Source of the DNA: Hydrangea macrophylla
Taxonomy: Eukaryota; Streptophyta; Magnoliopsida; Cornales; Hydrangeaceae
Assembly: GCA_033977485.1 (NCBI GenBank)
Contig: CM066983.1
Location: 105,647,080 to 105,711,079, forward strand
DNA length: 64,000 bases
Direction: 5' to 3'
Below, in pieces: positions 1 through 11,482 of the stretch. The position numbers were made by a program, and so were the translations under genes. The notes under the pieces were generated by a model. That model had not been told where the DNA came from. It saw only the letters and a program-made list of their open reading frames with translations, and made no database searches. Position 1 is the stretch's first letter. Each line of letters opens with the position of its first letter.

Positions 1-3000
1 CTTGGAAAGCGGAACAATGGATAAGAGAAATGGAGTTAATATTCGAAGCATTGGAATGCAGCGAACAAGAGAAGCGTCGTCTTGCTACGTTTCAGCTTAC
101 TTATGCCGCCGCAGATTGGTGGGAAGCTGAGCAAGCCACTATTGGGATCGATACTGCTAAAGCTATGCCATGGGAGACATTCAAAGGACGATTTTTGGAA
201 AAGTATTTCCCAGAGGATGAGAGAGATCAATAGGAAAGGAACTTTCTCAATCTAGTCCAAGGAGGATGGAATGTCAGGGAATACACAACACAGTTCGAGC
301 GTCTATCCAGATTTGCTCAACATATGATAGACACGCCACAGAAGAAGGTGAAGAGATTTCACCAAGGATTGAATCCCCATCTCAGACATATGATGGTTGG
401 TCATCTGAATCAATCATTTGAAGAGATTGTCAGATTTGCAGCAGGGTTGGAAAAGGATGCTTATCCAGCACAACAACCACAGATGAATCGACTTCAGTCA
501 TCTAGAAGTTTTCAACAGAAGAATTTCCATAACCTGCCACCAAGGAATACTCAAGGTTGGAGACCTCAGAGTAATTTCCAAGGGAATAAGAGAACCTGGG
601 AAGGAACCAGAAAGCCACAACAGGGCTATACTCGACCCCAACAATATCGCCAACAAGGATCACAACCGCAGGCACTACTGACAGCGCCGCCAAGCAATAG
701 CGGAGGATGTTTTAATTGCGGAAAGCCAGGGCACGTTGCCAGATTCTGTACAGCCCCTAGAGTTAATCGCAGAATGGACATTTTCTGTCGGAATTGCAAC
801 AAGCCAGGGCACTTGAGCAAGGATTGTCGTGCACCACAAGGAGGATACTATGGATCATCAATTCAAGGGATACAAGGACCTCCAGATCAGACAAGGATGA
901 ATGCTATCATTCCAGGAGAAGCAGGCTTTAACGCTGATGAACAGCAACATTTGGAAGGTACGCTTGTACTCTTTCATAGTCCAGTTAAAGCTTTATTTGA
1001 TACTGGAGCTGCACGCTCATTTATTGCTGTTAAGATTGTGCGTCAATTGGGTTTAGAACCCCAGACACTTGAGTCAACACTGAATGCTGTGTCACCGTTG
1101 GGAGTGACAGGTAAGTTGAGTAAAGTGTGTAAAGATTGCCCATTGACCTTGGGAGATAGGAATCTTCCTGCAGACTTGGTAGTTCTGTCAATGTCAGGAT
1201 TTGATATTATCCTAGGGATGGATTGGTTAACTAAGTATGGTGCCAATTTGGATTGCCCTACTAAGACGATTGTATTTCCGAGACAAGGAAGGCCGACGAT
1301 TAGATTTCAGTGTCAGCCGACGAGCGACATGTTTCTTACAAGTAGTTTGGCTACGATTGGGAGTACAAGTGCAGAGCTCACGATGGATCAGATTCCTATT
1401 GTACAAGATTTTCAGGATGTATTTCAGGATATTAAAGGACTTCCACCGAAAAGAGAAATAGACTTCTGTGTGGAACTAGTACCTGGTACATTGCCGATTT
1501 CCAAGACTCCATATAGGATGGCACCAACTGAGATGTTGGAACTGAAGAAACAAGTTCAAGAGCTTGAAGATTTAGGATTTATTCGCCCGAGTACGTCACC
1601 TTGGGGAGCACCAGTTCTGTTTGTAAAGAAGAAGGACGGAACACTTCGACTCTGTATAGACTACAGGGAGTTGAACAAGGTTACAATCAAGAATAGATAT
1701 CCACTACCTTGGATAGATGACCTATTCGACCAGTTACAAGGATCTAGGATCTTTTCCAAGATCGATTTGCGTTCTGGATATCACCAACTGTTAGTTCGAC
1801 CAGAGTATGTATCGAAAACTGCATTCAGGACAAGATACGGGCATTATGAGTTTCTAGTTATGCCTTTTGGATTGACGAATGCGCCAGCGGTATTTATGGA
1901 CTTAATGAATAGAGTATTCAGACCATATCTGGATCAATTCATTATAGTGTTCATTGATGATATACTGATCTACTCAAAGACAGAAGAGGATCACGAGGAA
2001 CATTTACAGATTGCCTTACAGACACTTCGAGATAGCAAGTTGTATGCAAAATTCAGCAAGTGTGAGTTTTGGCTACAGGAAGTCAAATTCTTGGGACATG
2101 TTATATCTCAGGACGGTATTTCTGTGGACTCATCTAAGATTGATGCAGTCTTAAGTTGGAACAGACCGACCAATGCGACAGAGGTCAGAAGTTTTCTTGG
2201 ATTAGCAGGATATTACAGAAGATTTGTAGAAGGATTTTCCAAGTTAGCAGGACCACTGACGAATTTAACAAGGAAGGAGACGAAGTATGAATGGACGGAC
2301 AAGCATGGGGGTGCATTTCAGGAGTTAAAAGAGAAATTGACTTCTGCACCGGTACTTGCGATACCTAAGAGTGGAGAAAGATATGTGATCTACAGTGACG
2401 CATCGCACCAGGGATTGGGTTGTGTACTTATGCAAGACGGGAATGTTATCGCATATGGATCAAGACAATTGAAGGTACACGAGAAGAATTATCCGACGCA
2501 TGATTTGGAATTGGCAGCAATAGTATTTGCTTTGAAGATTTGGAGACACTATCTCTATGGAGAGAAGTTTGATCTGTTTTCCGATCATAAGAGCTTGAAA
2601 TATTTGTTCTCTCAAAAGGAGTTGAACATGTGACAACGAAGATGGATGGAGTTACTCAAGGACTATGACTTTTCATTGCAATACCATCCGGGTAAAGCAA
2701 ATGTCGTAGCAGATGCTTTGAGTCGTAAACCTCGACTAGTGATCGCTGCATTATTAATTCGAGAATGGCAAGCATTGGAGGTATTAACTGAATTCGAGCT
2801 CCAGCCAGTGGAACCAATGGAAAGACGACATTTTGGATGTCTGATAGTACAACCAACTTTGATCAGCCGTATCATAGAAGCTCAGCAGACAGCAGAAGAT
2901 TTCAAGTTATGGTTCATGAAGATGTCAGCTAAAGAACCAAAAATCTGGAATGTTAGTACAGACGGAGCCTTACGATGTAAAGGTAGACTCTGTGTACCTG

Positions 3001-4286
3001 ACAACGAAAAACTTCGAAAGGACATATTGGATGAAGCTCATAAGTCGCGGATGACGATTCATCCAGGAGGTACAAAGATGTACAAGGACTTGAAGAGAAA
3101 TTTCTGGTGGGAAGGAATGAAGCGAGAAGTGGCTGAATATGTTTCTCAGTGTCTTACTTGTAAACAAGTAAATGCAGAACATCAGAAACCACCTGGACTT
3201 CTACAGCCGTTACCAATTCCTCAATGGAAATGGGAACACATCACCATGGATTTTGTGGTAGGATTACCGAAATCGCAGCAGAACCACGACGCTATTTGGG
3301 TAATCGTGGATCGACTTACGAAGACAGCGCATTTTATCGCCTACAGTATGACGTATCCAGTGGAACGTTTGAGCCGAATGTATCTACAACACATAGTACG
3401 GTTACACGGAGTACCTGTTTCTATCGTGTCAGATCAAGATTCACGCTTTACTGCAGAGTTTTGGAAGAGTCTCCAGACAGCGATGGGAACAACATTGAAC
3501 TTGAGTTCAGCTTTTCATCCATAGACCGATGGACAGACGGAGAGAGTTAATCAAGTAATGGAGGACATGTTACGTGCTTGCGTCATTGATTTTGAGAATT
3601 CTTGGGAGACACACTTACCTCTGATAGAGTTTGCTTACAACAACAGTTATCATTCGAGCATAGGAATGGCGCCGTTCGAAGCTTTGTACGGAAGACCTTG
3701 CCGATCGCCGCTATGTTGGACTGAAGTCGGAGATACTCAACTTCTTGGGCCAGAGATGATACGAGAGACTAGTGAGAAGATTCAGATTGTACGTGAGAAG
3801 ATGAAGACAGCCCAGACTAGACACAAGAGTTATGCTGACAAGCGACGCAAAGATGTAGAGTTTGCCGTTGGAGATCATGTGCTACTCAAAGTTTCGCCTG
3901 TTCGAGGCATCGTCAGATTTGGTCAGAAGAGAGGCAAACTATCGCCACGATTCATCGGACCGTTCGAGATTCTAGAGCGTGTTGGAAAAGTTGCTTATCG
4001 CCTTGCGTTGCCCCCGAAGATGTCAGGAGTACACAACGTTTTCCACATCAGTATGCTGAGGAAATGTGTTCATAACCCAGCGCACGAGATCAACTTTGAG
4101 GATATTGAAGTCAACGACAATGTTACGTTCAACGAAGGACCAGTTCGCATTTTAGATCGTGGAGTCAAGAAGCTCAGGAATAAAGAGATTCCATTAGTCA
4201 AGATTCAGTGGAAGCATCATGATGAGGGAGAAGCTTCATGGGAACTAGAGTCAGAGATGCTTGAGAAGTTTCCGTTTTTGTTTTAA
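1..4286 (+). pseudogene. Tekay-type Ty3/gypsy gag-pol polyprotein, 5'-truncated by the window edge, three in-frame stops
   Basis: One reading frame runs across the whole interval and encodes, in order: the end of a retroviral-type gag domain, two CCHC zinc knuckles (about 709-750 and 786-827), aspartic protease (DTGA near 1000), reverse transcriptase (FIDD near 1950), RNase H (YSDAS near 2391), integrase with an HHCC region (about 3060-3170) and DDE core, and a C-terminal chromodomain-like tail (about 4140-4260). The chromodomain after integrase and the long LTR that follows place it in the Tekay/Del chromoviruses. Three stops interrupt the same frame without any frameshift: TAG 231-233, TGA 2631-2633 and TAG 3522-3524. 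The last lies between the second and third integrase catalytic residues. The second and third fit C-to-T changes. The copy should not make full-length Pol. The 5' LTR and most of gag lie outside the window. Domain order is seen; lineage is from family knowledge. Confidence 0.93.
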
Positions 4287-4418
4287 CTCTGTATGTTTCC
4301 GATTTCGAGGACGAAATCTTTTGTTGGGTGGTGGATGATGTAATACCCCGTATTTTCAATAATATTTAATGCAGAGAGGTTCTATATACTTCCTTTGACC
4401 ATTCATAAAATTTAATCT

Positions 4419-4611
4419 TCGATCGATCGAAGCTCGTTCGAGCGATCGAGCACTCACAGTTCAAGCGATCGAACCCTTTTCGAGCGATCGAAACCCTACC
4501 GACATAAATTTAATACGTGGTCCCCACTTCAATCGATCAAACCCTTTTTCAATCGATTTAACTGACCGATCTGAGTTCGATCGATCGAGCATCCTTCGAT
4601 CGATCGAGAAT
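4419..4611 (+). repeat. CGATCGA motif cluster 1 in Tekay LTR
   Basis: About six degenerate CGATCGA cores lie in roughly 190 bases just upstream of the TATA-like site. They occur in contexts such as TTCGATCGATCGA, GAGCGATCGAG and AAGCGATCGAACC. The motif is palindromic and CpG-rich. Some copies have decayed to ATCGATCAAAC, as expected for CpG loss. Confidence 0.8.
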
Positions 4612-4669
4612 GTAATTATCAGAATTCCAGTTTCTGCGCAAATACTGCCACCTACACTCTCATTTCCCC

Positions 4670-4677
4670 TATATATA
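4670..4677 (+). promoter_or_regulatory. Probable TATA box of the Tekay LTR
   Basis: TATATATA sits between CCCC and a CATTGCATTCG stretch, about 330 bases into the LTR and just downstream of the first CGATCGA cluster. A purine-rich leader follows. The position suits an LTR promoter (U3/R border near 4700). This is inference from motif and position only. Confidence 0.5.
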
Positions 4678-5104
4678 CATTGCATTCGTGTGTAATGTAA
4701 GGTTGCTGAACCTTGTGCTTAAGAGAGAGTTGAGAGTGTGTGCTTGTGTGTTGGTACATATATATATACACATACCTCCATATATCTATATATATATACA
4801 CACACATATCTATATATATATATACACTCAGCAGAGGAGAAGAAGAAGAACAGAAGAAGAAGAACAAGAACAAGAGAGAAGGAGACAGAGAGAGAGATAG
4901 AAGAGACAAAGGCGAGAGAGAGAGGCCGCCATTAAAGCTTGGAAGCTTTCAACCAAGCCAAACGCGCCCTTAACGACTTTTGGTGAGTTCCAAACTCACT
5001 CGGTATCTTATTTATGATGTTTTACATATTCTGGACGTATAAATTATAACCCAAACACCCCTAGCACATTCTGCACGTTCACAGGCAGAATCTGTGGAAG
5101 ACGA

Positions 5105-5365
5105 AGTTCGACCGATCGAACTGAGTTCAATCGATCGAACATCAGAGTCCCAATCGATCGAACTGAGTTCAATCGATCGAACATCAGAGTCCCAATCGAT
5201 CGAACTGAGTTCGAGCGATCGAACATCCTGAGTTCAATCGATCGAGAATACTTCAATCGATCGAGACTACCTTCACTTCGATCGATCGAGAAGACTTCAA
5301 TCGATCGAACAGCACTTTCTTCGAGCGATCGAGATGACCTCAATCGATCGAACCTAGCAGAACAT
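5105..5365 (+). repeat. CGATCGA motif cluster 2 in Tekay LTR
   Basis: Twelve CGATCGA cores lie in about 260 bases, part of them as a 42-base tandem unit (GTTCAATCGATCGAACATC then AGAGTCCC). It lies downstream of the presumed transcription start. Together with cluster 1 this is the densest occurrence of a palindromic CpG motif in the window. Confidence 0.85.
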
Positions 5366-5713
5366 GAATGTATTCCTTTCAGTTTATAATGCATAGTGCG
5401 TAGTTGTTTAATTGTTGTTTCATGTTCCTATTATGCAATATTATGGATTACGGAGGTAAGGGGATACGATAACGAGATTGAGATAATATGGTGAGTAACG
5501 TAGTCGGGTTCGGAAGGCTAGAAATAGTACGACGCGATAACGTAGTAAGTTTGAGATGATAATACTGGGTAGTATTGGATAAGTGAGAAATGAGTCAGTA
5601 AGAGGTTTTGTATGTTCAAGGTTGTGTGTGTCGAGCTGATGATTCGCTCAGGTTGAATCCAATAAGTGTATGTCAAGGATTTAATCAGGATAGTGAGAAT
5701 TATGGGTGCACAG

Positions 5714-5975
5714 TACTCGCAAGAGTTCTTAAAAGCGGTGAACAGTAAGAGTTCTTAAAAGCGGTGAACAAGAGTAGATGTGGCACGCCCATGATTTGAA
5801 TTACCAGAGCTGTGTATGTATCGTACTCGCAAGCGTTCTTAAAAGCGGTGAACAGTAAGAGTTCTTAAAAGCGGTGAACAAGAGTATGGGTATATCCATG
5901 GACCAGTCGTTATATGAGAACAATGTATGGGTGCTCGCAAGAGTTCTTAAAAGCGGTATAGCGGTGAACAAGAGC
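5714..5975 (+). repeat. GTTCTTAAAAGCGGTGAACA tandem array in Tekay LTR
   Basis: The 20-base core GTTCTTAAAAGCGGTGAACA occurs at about 5725, 5751, 5835, 5861 and 5943. Cores come in pairs 26 bases apart, introduced by CTCGCAAG and closed by AGAGTA, and the pair repeats at a period of about 109 bases. The third unit has one core, with a short internal duplication of GCGGT. Confidence 0.9.
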
Positions 5976-6635
5976 ACTGGTATGTTGTGCTGATATAATC
6001 AGTTCGAGATAGTCAGTTGGGTATTGTGGAATCGGTCTTAGAGTGGGAATTGATAAGAATCGATTAATGATATGTCTGAATAATGAATGAGGATTATATA
6101 TTTTGTATCACTGTCATATATTGTCCATAATGGTAATTATGTCATTTCTACGAGACTGTGTTAGTTAGTGCTCACTCAGCTTTCAACAAGCTGACGGCCT
6201 TTATTGCCTGGACATTCCCCGTCCAGACTACCCTGTCCTTTATAATGCAGATGACGGAACATATGGTAATAACTATTATCCTGAAGGGAGTTACGTGGAA
6301 AATGGCTCCACTGATGCCAGTTATGCTGACACCTATCCGTACGCTAGCTGAAGACCTGAAGATAGATAGTAGTTTATATTACTACTTTTCTTTTACTGTT
6401 GTACTTTGTAGTTAACGGGTACTTGGGCATATATTGTCTCCAGACCTGTTGTGATCCTGTGGACCGTACTCTGATGTTTGTAATAAATAGAACCGTGTTT
6501 ATATTTCAGTTATTTACTGTTCCTGTTTGAACTAGTACTGTGTGGTGTGGATATTGGTGACTTTCACTTGTCATTCCCTATGGACCCATAAAGAAAATTT
6601 ATTTTTCTCTATTTATGCTGCTCCCGGGCGTGACA

Positions 6636-8583
6636 TACCCTTAGTTGGGTCGTTGTACTTTCATTGGCCTTCTTGGCTTTTCAATAAAATTGTCTTGTTG
6701 TTCAAAAAAAAAACAACTTTGAATGAGGTCAAAGAAAGCAATTAAAATACACAAGACCCCTAAACAAAGTTTCAATTTTTTTCTTATATATTTTATTTAT
6801 TTGTTAACTTCTCCGGTGAGCATGATATATAACCCTATGATTAGAAATTCAATGGATATTGCTGTATGTTGGAATCTTTGTTCCTAATTTGTTTTTTTTT
6901 CTTTTTTTCTTTTATATTAATTTTGAAAACCTAATGCCTAAGCCATTAATAAATCATTTGAGAGAGAGAGGGTGACACATTTTGATTTTATCAAATAACC
7001 AAGGCATGGAACAAATCAGGTCAAACCTTGGTAGTTCCAGGTTTACAAGGTAACCACTGGTTATATTGAGCTCGTTTGGTAGGGTCGGTTCCCGGTGTTA
7101 GAAAATAGAACAATAATGATAAATGTATAACGAATTGCAAAAATGTATAGTACATGATTGGACCTAGCTTGTGCTAAAAAATCTGTACACATAAAAATGT
7201 GTATACAAACTTTTCTACATAAGATCCAACTATGTGTTATACATTTGTGCATTTCATTGTGCGCCTATCATTACTCTTGAAAATGATTACTACGGTCGAA
7301 CCTCCACCGTTAGACCACCAGGAAGGACATCAACACTATACTATAAAAGAGCCTTGGATAGTTTTCAATTTTAATTTTGTCCTAATTTGGAATTCTTTAA
7401 ATTGTTTGCTCCTTATATGTAATTTTGCCTTTACTAATACATTGAGATGTTATGTCTTATTTGTCAAACCGAATTTTGTCTTTATTTGTGTTTGTGTTTT
7501 TTATTTTTAAACCCAAACAAGGCACTCCAAAAATAATAGGGTTTGTTTGGCAAATCAGTTGTGGCTTTGTTTGTCTTGTTTGTTTCCACTTTTTCCCAAA
7601 CAAGGCACTAAATCCATGGATCAATAGTCAACAGTTTCGGCTAACATGTTTGGCAAACCCATTTTATGCTTTGTTTTTGTTTTTTTTTTTTTTTGTTTTT
7701 GTTTTTCCCAAACAATGCTTTACACACATATATTGGATCAAAAGTCAACAATTTCGGTTCCTTGTTTGGCAAATCAATTTTGTGCTTTGGTTTTTGTTTT
7801 TTTGTTTTGATTTTTCCCAAACAAGGCTTTACACACATATAATTTACACTTAATAAATTTAATTCATTTGTTTTATAAAATTATTATTTCATACAATTCA
7901 TATCTTTTCCCAAACAAGACTTTTTGGGTGATTTTTTTTATTTCATGTATTTATTTGAGGTCTACGCAATAGGAGTAGAAATTTTCTGAAAAAAGTTAAG
8001 TTGTAGCCTGATTTTGAGGTTTTACAGATAATATTATCTATATCTATGTGTTTAACAGATAATATTATCTGGTAACTTTAAACTACCACAACTTTCTCAA
8101 TTCTTGGGTTTTTTGGGTGATTTTTTTTTTATTTTTTTTATTTTTTTATTTCATGTACTTTTTTAAGATCTATGCATCTATGGTGCCAAATGTAAGAAAG
8201 AAATATGTTTTTATTATATGTATGCAAAAAAAGTACAATTTTTCATATTTGTTTGATGTTTAGTTTTTTTTGTCCCTGTATTTCATGGTCAATATTGAAC
8301 TCGTTTGATGGATCTCATTTTGCTTATTTCAAAATATCAAATTTTACGAAAAACGGACTTATACAACAAAAGTTACAGCAATTTGAGTATAAAAAGGGCC
8401 TAATGCGATAAAAAAAACTAGCATGTGTTTTAGCTTTCAAGAGTTTTATTTGAGGGGGCTATGGCCGAAGCTCCCTTTTTTTTTTTTTTAGGATTTAGTA
8501 TTGTTTGATTTAATTTTTTTCAAGTGACAACTATAAATGCATCAACAATAAATACATCTAATTTATTTTTCAATTTTGACGGA
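6636..8583. other. AT-rich intergenic stretch, no gene seen
   Basis: No coding region is supported. The first 80 bases after the LTR end in CAATAAAATTG and an A tract (6706-6715), which resembles the 3' tail of a non-LTR retroelement but has no checkable duplication. The stretch also holds a direct-repeat array (7505-7925) and a palindromic direct repeat of CAGATAATATTATCT at 8025-8072. Open frames here (for example 7452-7853) are low-complexity Phe-rich translations of T tracts. Confidence 0.6.
7505..7925 (+). repeat. Degenerate tandem array around CCCAAACAAGGC
   Basis: CCCAAACAAGGC-like cores occur at 7512, 7595, 7707, 7816 and 7909, spaced 83 to 112 bases apart. Each is preceded by a T-rich tract, and several are followed by TTGGATCAA-type sequence and a TTTGGCAAA box. 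Unit lengths vary because the T tracts vary. Confidence 0.7.
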
Positions 8584-8612
8584 CCCGTGCATTGCACGGG
8601 CCTCTATCCTAG
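8584..8612 (+). mobile_element. Helitron 3' terminus
   Basis: A 17-base hairpin (CCCGTGCA, one-base loop, TGCACGGG at 8584-8600) is followed 8 bases later by CTAG (8609-8612) and then T. A GC-rich hairpin just upstream of CTRR, inserted before a T, is the hallmark of plant Helitron 3' ends. The 5' end (TC after A) could not be placed, and no Rep/helicase coding is visible, so this is a non-autonomous or truncated copy. Confidence 0.75.
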
Positions 8613-10251
8613 TATATGGAGGTAAGGGAGATTCAAGTCTTTTTGATTTTTGGAAAATACCATCTATATGTAAAAAAAATATATATTTATATACTTAAGT
8701 CCCCTCTCAAAGTAAAAAATTCTATATTTTACACTTTTGCTCCCTCTTAAGTATGAAACATTCAACTTCTTGGTCTCAATTTATAGTAACAATGTGTTAT
8801 TTTACTATACATTTGGTGCTAATCAATATTAACTTTTCTAATTCTTTCATCTGTCCAAAAAAATGTATGAGTAGACTAAAAAAAAAATCGCATAGACGGT
8901 GCTGCCCCCGTAAACTAGTGACCACGTACCCCTTTCAATGCTTTCACCCCCACCAAGGCCCCAGGAACGGATCTAGAAATTTCAAGTTGGGGGCTTGGGG
9001 ATAGTTGAGTATACTGGGTGACAATTTTTTTGGGGGTCTATTTATACATATTTTTAGTCCAAATGATAAAAGATAATTAATACAAATACTCAAAAAATCT
9101 TCTCTCCTATTATATGATACATACATTAAAGTTGCAATACTTTAAGACCTATTACTATCAAATATAAAATTATAATTAACAAATGACACCTAAAAATTTC
9201 AGCTAGGTGCCACATTTTAATTATCATATAGCACATAAGAAAAGATAATACTAAATGATACCAAAGGTACAACAAAATGACACATTATTAATTCTAATTG
9301 GGACCAAGAAATTGAATGTATTATACTTGAATGTATTGTAGAATTTGTCAAAAGTTAAAAACTAAAAGAAAACAAGAAATTTCTAAATTTTAAGAGGGGG
9401 GAGCTTAAATGTAAAAATATAATTTCTTTTGCGATATATAAGCAAATTTTCTAAAATCAAGAAGGTGTTCCTCAATACATTCGTCTCTCAAGCCCCCCAA
9501 CTCTAAATTTCTAAATCTGGCCCTTAGTATCGCTGTTTAAACGCATTGTCTACCGTTCGAACACCTTGCAAACGGTAGGCAGCTTCGAAACTCCAAATTC
9601 TCAAATCACCTATATATCCGGAGAACAATGCTACATGCATTGAATTTGTGCAACGAAATGATCCGGACCACTCATTTTAATGGGCTCTGCACATTTCAGT
9701 GTGGGGGCCACCAAAATGAGTGGCCCGGATCATTTTGGTACACAAATTCTGTGTATATGTCGATGCATATATACATACTAATATCGAACAATGCTACATG
9801 CACCGAATTTGTGCACAAAATTTGTGCACTGAAATAATCCAGGCCACTCATTTCAATAGGGCCCCGCATATTTAATGTGAGGCTACCAAATAAGTAGCCC
9901 GAATCATTTCGGTGTACAAATTCTATGCATATTTCGGTGCACATATACATACTGATGTCCGGATGCCTTAAGAACCACCCCGACCTTTTTAAGTCATCGA
10001 TGTAATCATTTCCCTACCAAAAATCCTATCCGCATACAACCCAAGAATTTGAGCCTTAATGTTGCATGATGGACCTTCCTGCCATGATCGGCCCAAAGGG
10101 GGCAAAAGGGACAATTGTCCCGGACCACCAAAGTTTTAATAATTTTAAGGGTTTTTATATAATTTTTATAATTATAATTTTATTTTGAGATTTTTAGTAT
10201 TTTACATTTAGGCCTTTCCATGGCTCAATTTAGTTGCATCAACTACATATA

Positions 10252-10287
<36 letters not shown>

Positions 10288-11103
10288 CAAAAACAAAGGC
10301 CCCTAGAATTTTGAAAATTACATGTTTAGTGTAAGAATTGTTTGAGTTTTAGAAATAGGCCCCTTTAGAATTTTGAAAGACACCATACAATGTTCAAGTT
10401 TCATAAACAGACTCATATTATAAGTAGACTGCCAAAAAATCGTCACTTATGTATGAGTAGACCCCAAAAAAAAATCACTTTGAGAGTGCTGCCCCCGAAC
10501 CCCTGTGTAAGGGCCTCCCTTTCAGTAATTCGTCCCGGACCTCCAAATACTCGGGACCGCCCTGCTTCCTGCATACGTAATCTTTTGCATTAATGCATGT
10601 CATATAAGATCCGATATATTAGATATATTGTATTAATTAATGTGTTATGTAATATCATCTCATAATGCAATAATACAATATGGGTAACCTAAATTTTGTA
10701 CCTGAATTTATAATTTGGGTGTGATTTTAGTTTGGTCTCTTACAATTTAATTTTATCACTTTAGTTCTTATAATTTCAGTTTAGGTTCAATATGGTTCAT
10801 TCATCAATTTTTTTTACAATTTTTAATAAATTTAGGTTCAATATATGTGTATAAAGTATAATATCAGTAAATATATTTATCATTATGCCCCTAATTATCC
10901 CTGAAGTGTGCATCACATTACCTATTTCTGTCAAAAATTGTAGAAAATTTTCATGAATGAACTACAATAAATCCAAACTGAAATCGTAAGGACCAAATTG
11001 ATAAAATTGAAACTGCGGGGACCATAATGACATCACATCCAAATTATAAGGGTGTAAAGTGTAATTTACACTTACAATATACACACACACCCATATAATG
11101 AGT
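8613..11103. other. Mosaic of transposon fragments, no gene seen
   Basis: The stretch holds pieces of a dispersed family. One piece starts near 8956 (ACGGATCTAGAAATTTCAAG) and runs to an inverted partner near 9526 (AATTTCTAAATCTGGCCC). Another starts at about 10081 (CATGATCGGCCCAAAGG). A third is at 10435-10790 (ATCGTCACTTATGTATGAG). The last two recur at 14.66 kb and 14.12 kb in the opposite order. An (AT)n run lies at about 10256-10282. No coding region is supported. Confidence 0.6.
9621..9960. mobile_element. Tandem pair of hairpin MITE units
   Basis: Two related units (about 9621-9785 and 9786-9960) each begin GAACAATGCTACATGCA. Each folds on itself through arms reading GGACCACTCATTT / AAATGAGTGGCCCGGATCATTT, or their decayed equivalents. 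They belong with the other hairpin elements of the window. A clean target-site duplication was not found. Confidence 0.6.
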
Positions 11104-11290
11104 AACTCGTTGAGCACAAAAGAATTATACAGAAATAATGCACATAAGGAATAATGTGTCTATCTCTCTCCTCATGGACTCCATAGTGTTGGTGAATACT
11201 GCAATTTCAGTAGACCCCACCAAGAGAGAGATAGAGACAAATTTTTTTATGTGTAATTCTTTTGTACAATTCTTTTGTGCCCAAAGAGTT
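11104..11290. mobile_element. Hairpin MITE 3' of the ATL gene
   Basis: Arms AACTCGTTGAGCACAAAAG at 11104 and CTTTTGTGCCCAAAGAGTT at 11272-11290 are near-perfect inverted repeats. The centre carries the CTATCTCTCTC / GAGAGAGATAG arms seen in other MITEs here. It lies about 190 bases beyond the 3' end of the ATL coding region. Confidence 0.65.
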
Positions 11291-11482
11291 ACGCCATGTA
11301 TTAACACCTGAGCTTCCAAAAAAAAAAAAAAAAAAATTATACAAGAAAAGATGCATTGATCAAAATTAAAAAACCAATCAACTAAATTTGATTAATATTA
11401 CTTCCAAGATTTTATACAAATCTTACATATTAATCAACTTACTAAGCATCATCTAAATATGAAAAAATAAATAAAATAAATC

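Larger units (their letters stand above)
4339..6635 (+). repeat. 3' LTR of the Tekay-type element
   Basis: The LTR starts TGTAATACCCCG just after a short purine-rich stretch (TGGGTGGTGGATGA) that follows the gag-pol stop by about 50 bases. It ends GGGCGTGACA, the usual chromovirus form of TG...CA ends. The length of 2.3 kb is normal for Tekay. It holds two clusters of CGATCGA motifs, an AT/GA-rich low-complexity leader, a TATA-like site, and an array of GCGGTGAACA repeats. The 5' copy is outside the window, so the end at 6635 is inferred from the terminal motif and cannot be checked by LTR comparison. Confidence 0.8.

Noticed and set aside
4652..4973. Overlapping frames of 65-85 codons on both strands in the Tekay LTR
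   Set aside because: They are translations of (AT)n and (AGA)n tracts.
6641..6715. Possible LINE tail after the Tekay LTR
   Set aside because: There is an A tract and an AATAAA, but no target duplication could be seen because the LTR cuts the left side.
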